Of a DNA stretch of 64,000 nt, positions 23,851-36,772 are shown one piece after another; position 1 is the stretch's first letter; every line of letters starts with the position of its first letter. Made by a program: the position numbers and the translations under genes. The notes under the pieces are model-generated. The model made no database searches. It had not been told where the DNA came from and saw only the letters and a program-made list of their open reading frames with translations. The DNA is from Cichorium intybus. Taxonomy: Eukaryota; Streptophyta; Magnoliopsida; Asterales; Asteraceae. The stretch lies in assembly GCA_023525715.1 (NCBI GenBank), contig CM042010.1:60763729-60827728 (forward strand), in the 5' to 3' direction.

Positions 23851-24853
23851 ATCTTGGGATATTTCCTCTAATACAGAACCAACTCACATACAATGTACTA
23901 TTTGGTACATACCCTTTGTGTAAAACTAGAACAACCAACACATTTCTTTTAGTCCTTCTATTCGATCGGTAGCACATCTTCACTTTGCACACCAACATCT
24001 TCGCTTTACACACCAACATTAGACACTTCGCTTCGCACACAAATATCAAACACTTGCCAAAATATAACAACACTTAGCCAACTTAAACACAAACCTATAA
24101 CCCGTAACTCACATCCCATAAGCCAATAACCTTAAAACTTACTCAAAACCCACAACGCTTTAGGCGTAAGTCTTAACCCTTAACCATAACCGATAACCTT
24201 AAGACATAATCCTTAACACTTAACCATCACCCATAAAGCTTAAATCATAACTCATAACCACTTCAAGGTTTAAAAGATCCATTAACATCCTAATCATATT
24301 TAAAACCATTTCTAATCATCAAATTTCCATGATTTAAGTTGCATTTATGTTGATTTAGGAGCATTTTTACACAAGATAATCCTTATTAAACAACACATGC
24401 TTGTAACAACTTCCAAATCATCATCGAAGCCTTTGAACTCACTAAGTTATCAATAAATGAACATTGTGTCGTCTTAATAACATGTTTTTATGGAACATCA
24501 TGGAATATTAATGGATCACAAACTCAATTCTATGCAATCTATGTTTCAAAAGCTCCATTGAAGCTAATTAAACTTGAAATATTTACAAATGACCAAATCA
24601 TAACCTAACAACAAAATGATGGATTCCTTTGCATAAATATAGTTTACAAAAAGTTTATAAGATTAAATAATCACAAATATAATATGCAAAGCAAAATTTC
24701 AGATTCGATCATTGTTGAAGCTTTAAAATTTTCAAAACTTCACTAACTTCATTTTTAATCTATGGATGAATCATCAACATGTTTTTGTAAATGGCCTAAA
24801 ATGTTTTTACCCCAAAACATTTATCTATACAGTCTATCCTTGAGGAGGATAAG
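23851..24853. other. AT-rich DNA with degenerate CCATAACC repeats
   Basis: No gene seen. From about 24070 to 24260 the motif TAACC / CATAACC recurs irregularly. It resembles a degenerate telomere-like or simple repeat but is too imperfect to be telomeric. Confidence 0.5.
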
Positions 24854-26660
24854 TGTAAGACATTGTTCCTGAAATGACCAAGTTTGGATTTAAATAAGTT
24901 GGCTTTGTGATGAGCTGGAGATCGTGACGCTATCTATAGAGATAGAGATAGCGCCACTATCTTGTGGATGCACGTGTATGGGAATTGTGGAGATAGTGAT
25001 GCTATCCGCCGTTAAGACACAAAACCCTAGATCTTGGGTTTTGGGCCATATTTAAGGATTCTAAACCCTAGGCAGCCGTTATTTCACCTTCTACTACCTC
25101 TAGAACACTCTTTCTCTATCAAAACCCTACCCTCTTTTTAGTGATTTTGGCTCTATAACTCATCTTGGAAGGTTGCTTAAGGAAGAAGAAGGTGTATGAT
25201 GGTGCAAAAAGGTATTATTCAAGCTTGGATCAACGAGATCTTCATTCTCTGGACCCTTGTAAGCGTAAAGCTCCTACCATTTTGGTGTTTTAAGCTTGAT
25301 CTTGTTGTATGAGTTGTATTTTATGGTATAAAATGGACTATTGGTCCCTTAGTCAAGTTATCTTTGGATATTTGAGTAACCTTCAGACCTTTATACTTCT
25401 TGTATCATATTTGGAGCTTTTGAACTGATTTTGAGAGTGAGCCAAGCTCTCTTGAGTGATTAACCATGAGTTTAATTAACTTTTGACCTAAGTATGAGAT
25501 TTGACATGGATATCAAGAAATTTTGGATTTTTATGAAGTTTCAGACCTATTGGATGAGTTATGGAGAGTATTAGCCCTTGTATAAATGGATTAAGTGCTT
25601 AATGAAGTTTTGGAAAAGTTCGTAGTTAGCGCCACTATCTTATGGAGATGACGACACTAACTATCGGGATTGACCGATCTGAATCGTGGAGATAACGCAC
25701 GCTATCTTGAGGAGATAGCGACGCTATCTTGGTGTTGAGTTTTGACCTTTGACTTTGACCAACTAGCTTTTGGGTTAAGTTGGGTGGATTAGGAATTTGG
25801 AGCGTAGGATTCATTATGGGTCTTTCGGTTGGTTGATTTGCGACTTTATGATAAGTTAGGAGTTCGTACTGCTTAGCGTGCTAGGATATTGGAAGCGTGA
25901 GTGTGCGTATCAGCTCTACGGATCATGTGAGTTTTCTCACTATACTATGGGTGATGTTACATACGTAGGTAGCGTTATGTATATATATATAGGGTTCAAA
26001 TGAGAACCACTAAAATGTTGAGAACCGTGAGAACCACTAATTCACAGTTTAATAAAAATTTATGTTATAGTATTCACAGTTTAATAATTAAAAATTTTAT
26101 TATATTGTGAATATTGTAAAACGTATTAAAAACTAAGGAAATTTTATAAGTTTCATGTATTTTCACATAATAAACAAGTGTGAAAAAACAAAAAAAAACA
26201 TAATCTTAATGTGTGAATATCGTGATTAATGTGTGTTTAAACTGGGCATGCCTTACGCTATTTGATTGTATGGTTAATAATAGGGACTCGTTGGGTCAAA
26301 CTGTTTGCTTAGGATTCTGTGATGCTATGTGTCAGTTGTTGGATTCGTTCTTGCGATCGGAGATTAAAGGCGGATCGGGGTGAGCCTAAAAGTCAGACGA
26401 ATCGGGGTGAGCCCGAGAGTTCGAGGATGTACCGGCGAGGGACGGAACGTGGTGAGCCTGCCAGTTCTTAGCTAGGCGGATCGGGGAGAGCTTGAGAGCC
26501 AGGTTGTACGGGGTGAGCCGAGAGACCATTGGTTGGAATGTTCCTTATGTGATGGATCGTGTGGTATTTTGGGAAACTCACTAAGCTTTGTGCTTACTCT
26601 TTCACCCTAAATGTTTTTCAGGTACTTTTCGGATTGAGCCTTGGAACACGGCGCGACTCT
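24854..26660 (+). repeat. 5' LTR of element D, 3' end deleted
   Basis: Contains palindromes of the AGATAGCGCCACTATCT type (24925-25000, 25625-25735), a TTGGGCCATATTTAAGG promoter-like block (about 25043), and hairpin repeats of the CGGGGTGAGCCCG type (26365-26525). An inserted AT-rich segment of about 260 bp (25978-26237, beginning with a TA run and GGGTTCAAATGAGAACCAC) is missing from the related LTRs of G. Confidence 0.7.
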
Positions 26661-26794
26661 ATCGCATCCGGCATTTTGGTGTTAAGGAGTTGGAAGACGC
26701 GAGACTTGAGGGTCCTAAAGAGTCGGTAGACAAGAGAATCATGTGTGTAGAGTGCACTCGTGGGTGTAATAACCCTTTTATTGCCAGATTTCAG

Positions 26795-27216
26795 AATGAG
26801 GAAGGTTGATTTGAGGAGGGATGATTCGGGGCTCGGTTCGAGCTCGCATGGTCGGGATGGGTCTGAGTTGAGTGATCGGGATGTTTGGGATTTGGTCGCA
26901 GCAAAGGTGACTAGGGCTGTGTTTGAGATGCTCCCTCTTGTGATTGATTCGATTAAGACAGAGTTGCTAACGATGTTCGATGAGCGGTACGCTGCGAAAG
27001 AGGAAGCAATGATGGCTCGGTGTTAGGCTATGATGAGGAAGGAGATCAGCGGGTTCGTGACTGCTGCTAGACATCAGACTTTTGCTGAGATGGAGTCTGC
27101 TGCCGCGTTGAGGGAGACAAAAATCGAGGCCCAATAGGGGCAAAAGAGACAGACTCAGGTGCTGGTGCAGCGGTCAGTGAAGAGGTTTCAGGCTGTAGAT
27201 TCGAGTATAATGGAGG
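26795..27216 (+). pseudogene. Gag relic of element D, part 1
   Basis: Frames give MRKVDLRRDDSGLGSSSHGR, then VTRAVFEMLPLVIDSIKTEL and ERYAAKEEAMMARC, closely matching the gag start of element G (49365-49640). A TAG interrupts after MMARC (27024) and another follows at 27135. The frame is broken at 27220 by the insertion of element C. The function was capsid-like RNA binding, and the copy is dead. Confidence 0.75.
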
Positions 27217-27220
27217 ACCC

Positions 27221-28195
27221 TGACAACGTAGTAATATCAAGTATTTTAGTCATTTTTAAGCCCTATTCTTGGGGAATTTATATCATAGTTGTATTGGTAT
27301 TTCTCACTTTTTGTACTAGTGCTTGTGTGCAAGAAAATGTTAAAAACAGTGACTAAACACAGACAAAATGGAAGAAGTTTGAATCAAGTCAATATCAGTC
27401 GAGTTAACACGCGTGCCGTGGGAAAGAAGGCGTACGCGTCGTGCCACGTCAGAGATCAGACAATTCAAAAAGAGAAAAAATGGGGATAAGGCTATACGCG
27501 CGTCGCGAACTTAAGCTTTGCGCGCAGCATATCGACAGATTTCACAAGTATAAATAGAGGTCATTAGGTCGAAAATTGGAGGCGAAGATCGAACCCTAAG
27601 GTGGACTTAAGATTTCTTTGACTCAAGTTTCGGAATTTCAGCAACCATTCTTGGTATTTCTTATGTTTTCACTTTTAGTTTAATGTTCTTTAGTTTAAAT
27701 TAGCTTCTAGCCTAGTGTTTCTGGATTGTTGAAATCGGTAGCAGTAGTCTAGAGTTGTTTATTTTCGGATTTCAGTACATTGGATCTTCTGTTTTTGGTT
27801 TTTAATTGAGTAATCATTCGGTTCATGGTTTTATTGCACTTTTTAGCTTCAATTGTGTTTGGATGTGTTTTGAATGCAATTGGATTGTTTGTTTGCTTCT
27901 GGATTCTGAACGTAGCTTCTGATTTCAGTAAGTAATCTTAGGTTAGGATTGGATTTGATTTAGTTTAGTTTATGTTTGAGTTGGATTTTGGAACTTGTTT
28001 TGGAATTGTGTTTTTGTGTGAATTTTGGAAAAGTAGAGTTAGTCCCTCTGGCTGTAGCGTGACACTACAGTTGGTAAGCTATCGTCCTATCTTGACCACC
28101 AAACTCCCGTGGATCGACCCTTGCTACCGCTATACTAGTGTGTGTGTGAGGTTTATTTTCTTATTTTTGACCGCATAACGACCCCTGCGTTGTCA
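27221..28195 (+). repeat. 5' LTR of element C
   Basis: 975 bp, TGACAACG to CGTTGTCA. The last 390 bp, from TTAATTGAGTAATCATTCGG (about 27805), match the shortened 3' LTR at 46140-46533 very closely. A CTCCCGTGGATCGACCC motif lies near the 3' end. Confidence 0.88.
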
Positions 28196-28368
28196 AATTT
28201 TGGCGCCGTTGTCAGGGAGTTGTGAACTTAGGATAAGACGATCTGTAAGGAGTTATTTTCTGTTTTTTAGTTTTGTTAATTGAGTTTAGTTAGTAATTTC
28301 ATTTTGGTCTTGGCGGTCGTCTTGCACTAGTGTATGTGTACCCGTCGTGGGCATACATCACCCTTGTT

Positions 28369-30410
<2,042 letters not shown>

Positions 30411-31047
30411 GGCCTTATAACTAAGGAACTCAAAATTTCAACAATCAGTCCTACAATAACAGGCAGAACAACTACCAAGGACATCCCTCCAATCAACCGA
30501 GACAATTTCAGCCTGGGAATAACAGGGGTCTAATGGGAGTAACAACAGCAATAGTGGGCCGACCAACGCTAGCAACAATGCCTCGGAAAGCCAGGAGAGC
30601 ATGATCGCTAAGATGTACGAGCTGGTGAACGCTGGTTAGCAGCAAACCCAAGCGAATGCCAAAGCTATTGCCAATATGGAAAGGCAAATAGCCCAGATGG
30701 CTGAGGATCAAAGGAAAAGAGACAGTGGTAAGCTCCCAAGCAGTACAGAGATGAACCCAAACCATACGTAAAGGGCATGAAAAGAGCATGTTAATGTTGT
30801 TGAGACTGAATGGAGAAAGGTCACAGAGGAAGATTTGGTAGAAAAGGAAGATGAAAGTAAGACTGAAGGAAGTAAGGATAAGAGTGAGGAAGGTGACCAA
30901 GTTAAGGAGGACAGGGAAGTCCAGAAGGATGAGCAACCAGTTGTAGCTGGTGTTAAGAAGAAGAAGAAGGATAAAAAGGTGAAAAATAAGCAGGACATAC
31001 CTAGCATGCCAAGCGGACCAACAATCAACTAGCCTCTATGGGACGAA

Positions 31048-31599
31048 TTGAAGAATGCACCAGAGGATATGAAGATTCTTCAAGAGATGTGTAAGAAGAA
31101 TGAGAAATTTAAGGTGCCAACACCAGAAATGGTGAGATTGACTGTCAAAGCAAGCGAGGCTCTGTTGGGAACATTGCCGAAGAAAGAAAGGGACCCTGGT
31201 TCACCGTTGATCACTGTCACGGTGTGTGATGTTATCATTAGGAATACCTTGTTGGATCTAGGAGCAAGTGTCAATGTGCTACCAGGATACCTTTATGATA
31301 AGTATAAAAATGAGGAACTGGAACCCATGAAACCGGTGTTACAGTTGGCGGATCAGTCGACAAAGGTTTCTCGGGGTAAGCTAACAAACGTGATCGTCAA
31401 GGTTGGCGATTTCTTTTACCCTGTAGATTTTCTGGTGATGGAGTATGAAAGTTTGGAGGACGCGCCTGCAATAATCTTGGGACGTCCATTTTTAGCCACA
31501 GCTGGGGCTGTAATGGATTGTAAGACTGCAATAATATTGGGACGTCCATTTTCGGATGTCCGATATCGTTACCGCCAGGGTATGATGAAAAATATTTGA
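31048..31599 (+). pseudogene. Aspartic protease region of element C
   Basis: LLDLGASVNVLPGYLYDKY (about 31250-31305) is the active-site block of an Athila-type retropepsin, with D-L-G-A-S in place of the usual D-S-G/D-T-G. It is followed by PVDFLVMEY and the flap-side ILGRPFLATAGAVMDCKT. Right after this a 25-bp near-copy of the segment encoding AIILGRPF is repeated (31468-31493 and 31527-31552), and the sequence jumps out of the pol frame. No RT follows. A deletion between short direct repeats could explain the lost pol. Confidence 0.8.
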
Positions 31600-32711
31600 A
31601 CAACAGACCGCTTATGACACCGAGGGTAAATGATAAAGGTAAGAATCAAGTACAAGGAAATGGAAGTGATGAAGAAGAGATTTTATGGGAAGCGAAAAGA
31701 CATCCACTGGCAATAGTGGATAAGATGTAGCTGTTAGATATGCTCGAGATGATGGAGCTGAAGCACTAGCAGTATGAGAAGGACACACGGTGCAGGGAGG
31801 CAAAGGTCTTCCAGATTCTGGATGCTCAACAACAATGGATCAGTTAAGTGAGTGATCGTATGCCACAACTCACAACATTGCTAGCAACATTGGTCCATGA
31901 CTTTGCACCGGAGATGAGGAGAATGATGCCACAAGAAGAAAGGAGAGAATAAGATGAAGAACGTCTGGCTGAAGACGTTAAACTTAGCACTTGTTGGGAG
32001 GCAACCCATCCATTATTAGGTTAGGTATAGTGTTTTTAGAAGTAATTAGGAAATATCATCATCATCATTGCAGGTATTCGTGGTACGAGGCAAGTGTGGG
32101 GTCAAACAAAGAACTTGGAAGGATTTAGAAGGCACGACGCGACATGGAGTAAAGTGCGACGCGGGTCCGCAATGTAACCCGATGCGCAGGGGTTAAATTG
32201 GACACACGCGACGTGGTTATCTCTCATGCACGTCGCGGAATTTGATTGGACAGAAACCGCCATATAAGGTAAGAACCATTCATCGCACACACATACAACT
32301 CACGTCGCGCAACAGAGCATCGATCGACTAACGAAATTTCACGTATTTTTCTCTTGTTTCTAGTTGCTACTATCGAGGTACGTCGTTTAAACTCATTTGT
32401 GCTAGTTATTACATCCATTTAGCATGTGAAATTGAGTGATTTCTTCAAAAGTAGAAAACTTAGAAAACCGGCAATGCCGACTCGTAGGGTGTTGTATTTG
32501 CAAAATCCACACCCTAAGGAGGCTAGTTGGTAGTTAGGGTACCTTGTCGTGGCATTGGATTGAGTTTAACAGGTGAATACGTGATTTTTGGAAAATTTCT
32601 CGTACCAGACTTATGGCTCGACGCGCCAAGTTCTTGAGCCGCGTCGCGCGTGTCTGTGCGAGGTGAAGGGACTGATTTTTCAAAATATCTTGTTGAGATT
32701 CTTTTGTGCAG
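31600..32711. other. Interior of C without RT/integrase
   Basis: Decayed frames with a lysine/glutamate-rich coding-like tail (31600-31950), the GTTGGGAGGCAACCCATCCA block usually found after pol in Athila-like elements (31993), and CG-containing leader-like sequence (32115-32690). No RT YxDD box or integrase HHCC motif is present on either strand. Confidence 0.6.
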
Positions 32712-32944
32712 ATGGAGTTCAGACGAGATCATCCATTCCTTCTATTTCCTGAGATGCTAGATGACACTCCACAGTACGAGGCTCGACTCGATGAGCTTCG
32801 AGGCCGACCGGTCCTTGTTGCTATCCATTTGGACCGAGCGATTCTAGAGCAGGTGGGACTTTGGGTCGAGATTTTGCCGTTCCTCCACCGTACCTGGACT
32901 GATGGGACACACACATTTACTTGCCGGGGCTGGGATGGGCTCAT

Positions 32945-33711
32945 TGTTGGATTAGGTGTCTAAGCCATGACTTTGTATTTATATTCATCTTGTTAATTGA
33001 AGCAAAGTCCATTTGGGTTGCCCTCATAGCTGGAGGTCAGGATAGAGTTCAGTAGAGTAAAAGGTTGATTTATTAATTGTGTAATAAATCAATAGAATTA
33101 ATTAAATGATTTATTAATATATTTAAGTGTTGATATATTAATTAGAAACTATAATAATTAATTGAGATTTAATCTAGAATTAATTGGATTTAATTTAGTG
33201 ATTAAATTAATTAATTAAAAGTGTGAGGACTAGTTTGTATTTATTCAATAGTTGAATAACTGGCAAATAGAAGTCCAGGGGCCAAAAGTGGCGCCACCCT
33301 TGGAGGCTTCTCTAGGGTTGGCGAAAACCCTAATTAGGGTTTAGGGATCTGGTCCAAATGGTCAACAGGCTTGCCCACTTGGAGGCTCCTTAGGGTTTCA
33401 GGTGTAACCCTAGGAGGCTATAAAAGGAACCCTCTGGCTCCCCATTATTCACGCCAATTCTCACTGTGATTACTCTGCTGGACTGTCTTCTCCATTGCTG
33501 TGGATATGACTTTCATCTGAGGCAGGATACTTTTGCTGCTAGCTTCAAGAACAAGTTCAAAAGGTTAGTAATTCCTGTTTTGATCTTTAAAAATTATTGT
33601 TGGCCTTTAGATATTAGTTTATTATCTTCATAGAAGAAAACATAGATCTTTCTAGGGTTGCATGTGAACCATAGGAATTTTTGTGTTCATTGTTTGCTAG
33701 AAAACCCTTCA
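32945..33711 (+). repeat. 5' LTR of element A
   Basis: 767 bp, TGTTGGATTAGG to AACCCTTCA. AAACCCTAATTAGGGTTT (about 33325) is a palindromic telobox pair, and CTATAAAAGGAACC (about 33419) a TATA-like box. It is near-identical to 43936-44702. Confidence 0.92.
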
Positions 33712-34494
33712 GTGGTATCAGAGCTTAGGCTGTTTTCTTGTGAATTGATATAAACTGCTTGGATGATTATTGCCTTGAGTGTTTTTGCCAAAAACCCTCT
33801 TGGAATAGCCTCAATTTCGTGGCCTAGGCTAGGGTTTCCTAACCCTAGCCGCCACCCCTTTATTCCCCCTTGATTTGCTTGATTTACCTGCCTTTTATAA
33901 GTAGGTTGTTATTTTTGGTAACTGTATCTAATAAATAACTGGAACCCTTATTTGTTGGCATGTAATTTTCGAAATTGTGGGGCCTTAAATAGATAAAATT
34001 AATTTGATTAATTTATAATATCTATCTTAGATTTAATTAGTTTAATTAATTGTTAATTAAAAGATCAATTAAATCAGCTTAAAGAATTAATTTAATTTTT
34101 CAAAAATTGTTTAAAAATTTGCGAAAATTATGAGATAATTAATTCTAAAATATTTTAATAAGATTAAAATATATCTTATATATTTATGATTAAAAGTTAA
34201 TTATTTATATATAAGAAAAATTGGTTAGTCTTACCGCAAGTAGGCCTCATTCACAAAACTGTCCTATAAAGAGGGTATAAGGCGACTGACTATAAAATGT
34301 TAGTCTAATGGGTATCCACTCTTACCCACCGCTCTCCTGGTCAGTCGAGTGTCGTTAGCCGAACGGGTTTGATAGAACCGCTAAGCCTCTTAAAAGTATA
34401 ATGCTATAATTGAAAGTACTAGAACCTTAATCAAAAACCCAATCTAGTTACTTTAGGATAAAAATGTGAATTGGTGCTAATCCATGGAATTGCA

Positions 34495-34572
34495 CATTGC
34501 ACTTTGTGGAACGTTGGTGGAGCGTGTGTGGTTTACCGGCACACCAACTGGGGTCTGCAAAGGCTTGCAATG
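34495..34572 (+). other. Structured RNA motif, copy A-1
   Basis: Nested stems around the conserved core: CATTGCA / TGCAATG, CTTTGTGGA / TCTGCAAAG (two wobble pairs), and GTTGGTG / CACCAAC. The core reads GAGCGTGTGTGG-TTTA-CCGGCA. It lies about 390 bp upstream of the gag ATG. The homologous copy in B (51854-51929) keeps pairing with different bases. Confidence 0.75.
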
Positions 34573-34584
34573 GGTTTCTCGATT

Positions 34585-34640
34585 TTGTCATTATTAACGG
34601 AGCGTGTGTGGTTAACCGGCACGTTAATTAGAGATGACAA
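34585..34640 (+). other. Structured RNA motif, copy A-2
   Basis: Outer stem TTGTCAT / ATGACAA and inner stem ATTAACG / CGTTAAT around GAGCGTGTGTGG-TTAA-CCGGCA. It follows copy A-1 after 12 nt. The matching copy in B is 51943-51998. Confidence 0.75.
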
Positions 34641-34957
34641 TTGACTTCGAGAGTACCAAGCTAATTTGCATGGTTATTCACACCCGGTTTGTGATCCTCG
34701 GCATCCCAGTCACAAACAGTGGGGCACATCCGAGACTAAACATGCCATTGAATAGTTCAATGTGTCTCAACAGATCTAGGAATTTCATAAGATGAAATTG
34801 ATAAGTGTATTATCTACCTTAATGACCATTATGTTGTGATTACGGCATCCCTCTTCACACCATAGTTGGGGCATTTTGGGTCCTAGCCTTAATAAATAAT
34901 ATATTGGGTAATTATTTAAAAGGATAAATTAAACTAATAAAATTCTGGTTATTGTAG

Positions 34958-35758
34958 ATGTCTGAATCAAGTGTCTATTCTCCTCCCTCTCCTCCTTCAC
35001 CCACTTCTGAGAGCATCAGAAAGCACCTGCCTAATATGGTAAGGATGACTGGCCTGAATTATATGGTATGGCTTCATAAATAGAGAATAGTTCTTTGTTT
35101 TGTTGGCAAGCCATATCTGACTGAGTGTCCGCTCCCTAAAGCATGACATCACACAGTAGCTTGTGATGAGCATGACTCCTTGATTGTTAAGTCAAGGAAA
35201 GTTCGTTACCTAATACTATTGATCATTGACCCCGATTTCCGCAGGAATTTAGAATTCCTAGGGTCAGATAAGTTAACACAGCTAGTTGTGGAAAGGTTCC
35301 ATGAACTGGTTGAGAAAGGACGAGCTAAGATCTTCAAAGAGTTTGAAGTGTGTAGGAAGTAGCACCAGTTCACATGTTCTCAAGACTGAGAGACACATAG
35401 GTGAACTGTATAAATTTGGTTCCTTTTTGATCGGGAGTTAAAGCATTAGCTCGACTCGCTGATCCGTTCATCCTGATGTGCAGGAAGGGAAACCAGATAA
35501 GACAATCATGGATATGTATTCAATGTTGACTCTGTATGAGTCGTTCATAAAGAAGCATAGTTCCATTGATTCAGCTACTTCAGGATTGAGTCCAGTAATA
35601 GGACACATCAAGAAATGATCCAGATCGTCTGGACCGGTTCCTCGATGGTTCAAACTGGGAATCCACAGGGTGGGACACAGTCACGGAAAGACTGGAAAAA
35701 TGCTCCGAACCCGAACAGTTTGGCAACTCAGGAATATCTTAAAACTCAGAACACCTGA
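34958..35758 (+). pseudogene. Decayed gag of element A
   Basis: Starts at ATG 34958 (SESSVYSPPSPPSPTSESIR), then NMVRMTGLNYMVWL, the usual copia gag entry. Later fragments LTQLVVERFHELVEKG and KEFEVCRK correspond to the UBN2-type gag region. Stops appear at 35083 and beyond and the frame changes repeatedly. No zinc knuckle or protease follows. Confidence 0.7.
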
Positions 35759-36169
35759 TCCTTAGTTCCTTGATACAGGATGTGTTTCTCGCATTTGCTC
35801 TGTATGGATGGACTCTGTAGGATGTGGGATGTTGTTGCATAGGAGCATATTCAGATTGGATCTGAAGCTCATGCAGTTTTAGAGTTTAGTTAGATGTTGA
35901 AATCATGTTATTAGCTTATCAGATGCGTATGACATTGTCTATCATATAATACATTGTTCAAGGATTTTGTTTTAATAAAATTGTCAATTTTCTTTTTAAC
36001 ACATGTTGTTTGAAATATCCTTGAAATGTTGTATGATTGTGTTGAATGCATGATTATTAATAACTTGAATATTGATACATCCAAAGTGTTTGGATTTTAG
36101 GAATTGTGCTCATTATGATTGTTAAGATATACATTACAAGAATCAATTCAACCAAAGGTCCAGTTGGAC

Positions 36170-36400
36170 AGGACCTTGGAATCACTTGACTTAGAGTCAC
36201 TTGATGAGTTGAGTTCTTAATGTGCTTTGAAATGAATCAACCAAAGATCCAGTTGGACAGGACTTTGGAATCATTTGGCTTAGAGTCAAATGATGATTAA
36301 GTTCTTTATAAAGCACATGTGGCAAGAAATGAATCACCCAAAGATCCAGATGATAGGATTTTGGAATCAGTTGACTTAGAGTCAACTGAAGATTGCAAGT
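36170..36400 (+). repeat. Tandem hairpin repeats in A
   Basis: Three imperfect repeats of about 95 bp, each with TTTGGAATCA followed by a hairpin. The second is TCATTTG / CAAATGA (36271-36293) and the third TCAGTTGACT / AGTCAACTGA (36367-36389), joined by a short TTAGAG-like loop. The array is shared with F (9395-9630, opposite strand). Confidence 0.75.
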
Positions 36401-36772
36401 CTTGAACAAAATTAACAAAGTCATAAGTTTACATAGAGATGTAAAAGACATTAAGATTAGGAGCAACGGACACATCAGTTGCCGTGTATTGCTCGAATCC
36501 TCAAATAGAACACAATTGGTTGTACTCCACGATATTTGTCATTCGGTATGACGAATATGGCTTCACTTATCAGAATAAGCGATTGGATTGAAACCTTGAA
36601 CAGTTCAAGGATTTCAAAGGAAGTACAAGATCCACAGAACCTGAGTGACAACACAAACTGGGAAAATGTTTCACAGTTATTCTCTTCCAAGAACATTTAT
36701 AGTTGTAATATGTCTTAGGGAAGATGATGGAGCATTGGTCGAAACAGTTCGATCCTCAATGTATGAGATACA

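Noticed and set aside
24070..24260. Interstitial telomere array
   Set aside because: TAACC/CATAACC units are irregular and interspersed, with no run of CCCTAAA.
34495..34640. Hammerhead ribozyme or tRNA in the copia leader
   Set aside because: I see no CTGATGA and GAAA hammerhead core in the proper places and no tRNA cloverleaf. The core does not match other self-cleaving motifs I can recall, though I could not run a search.
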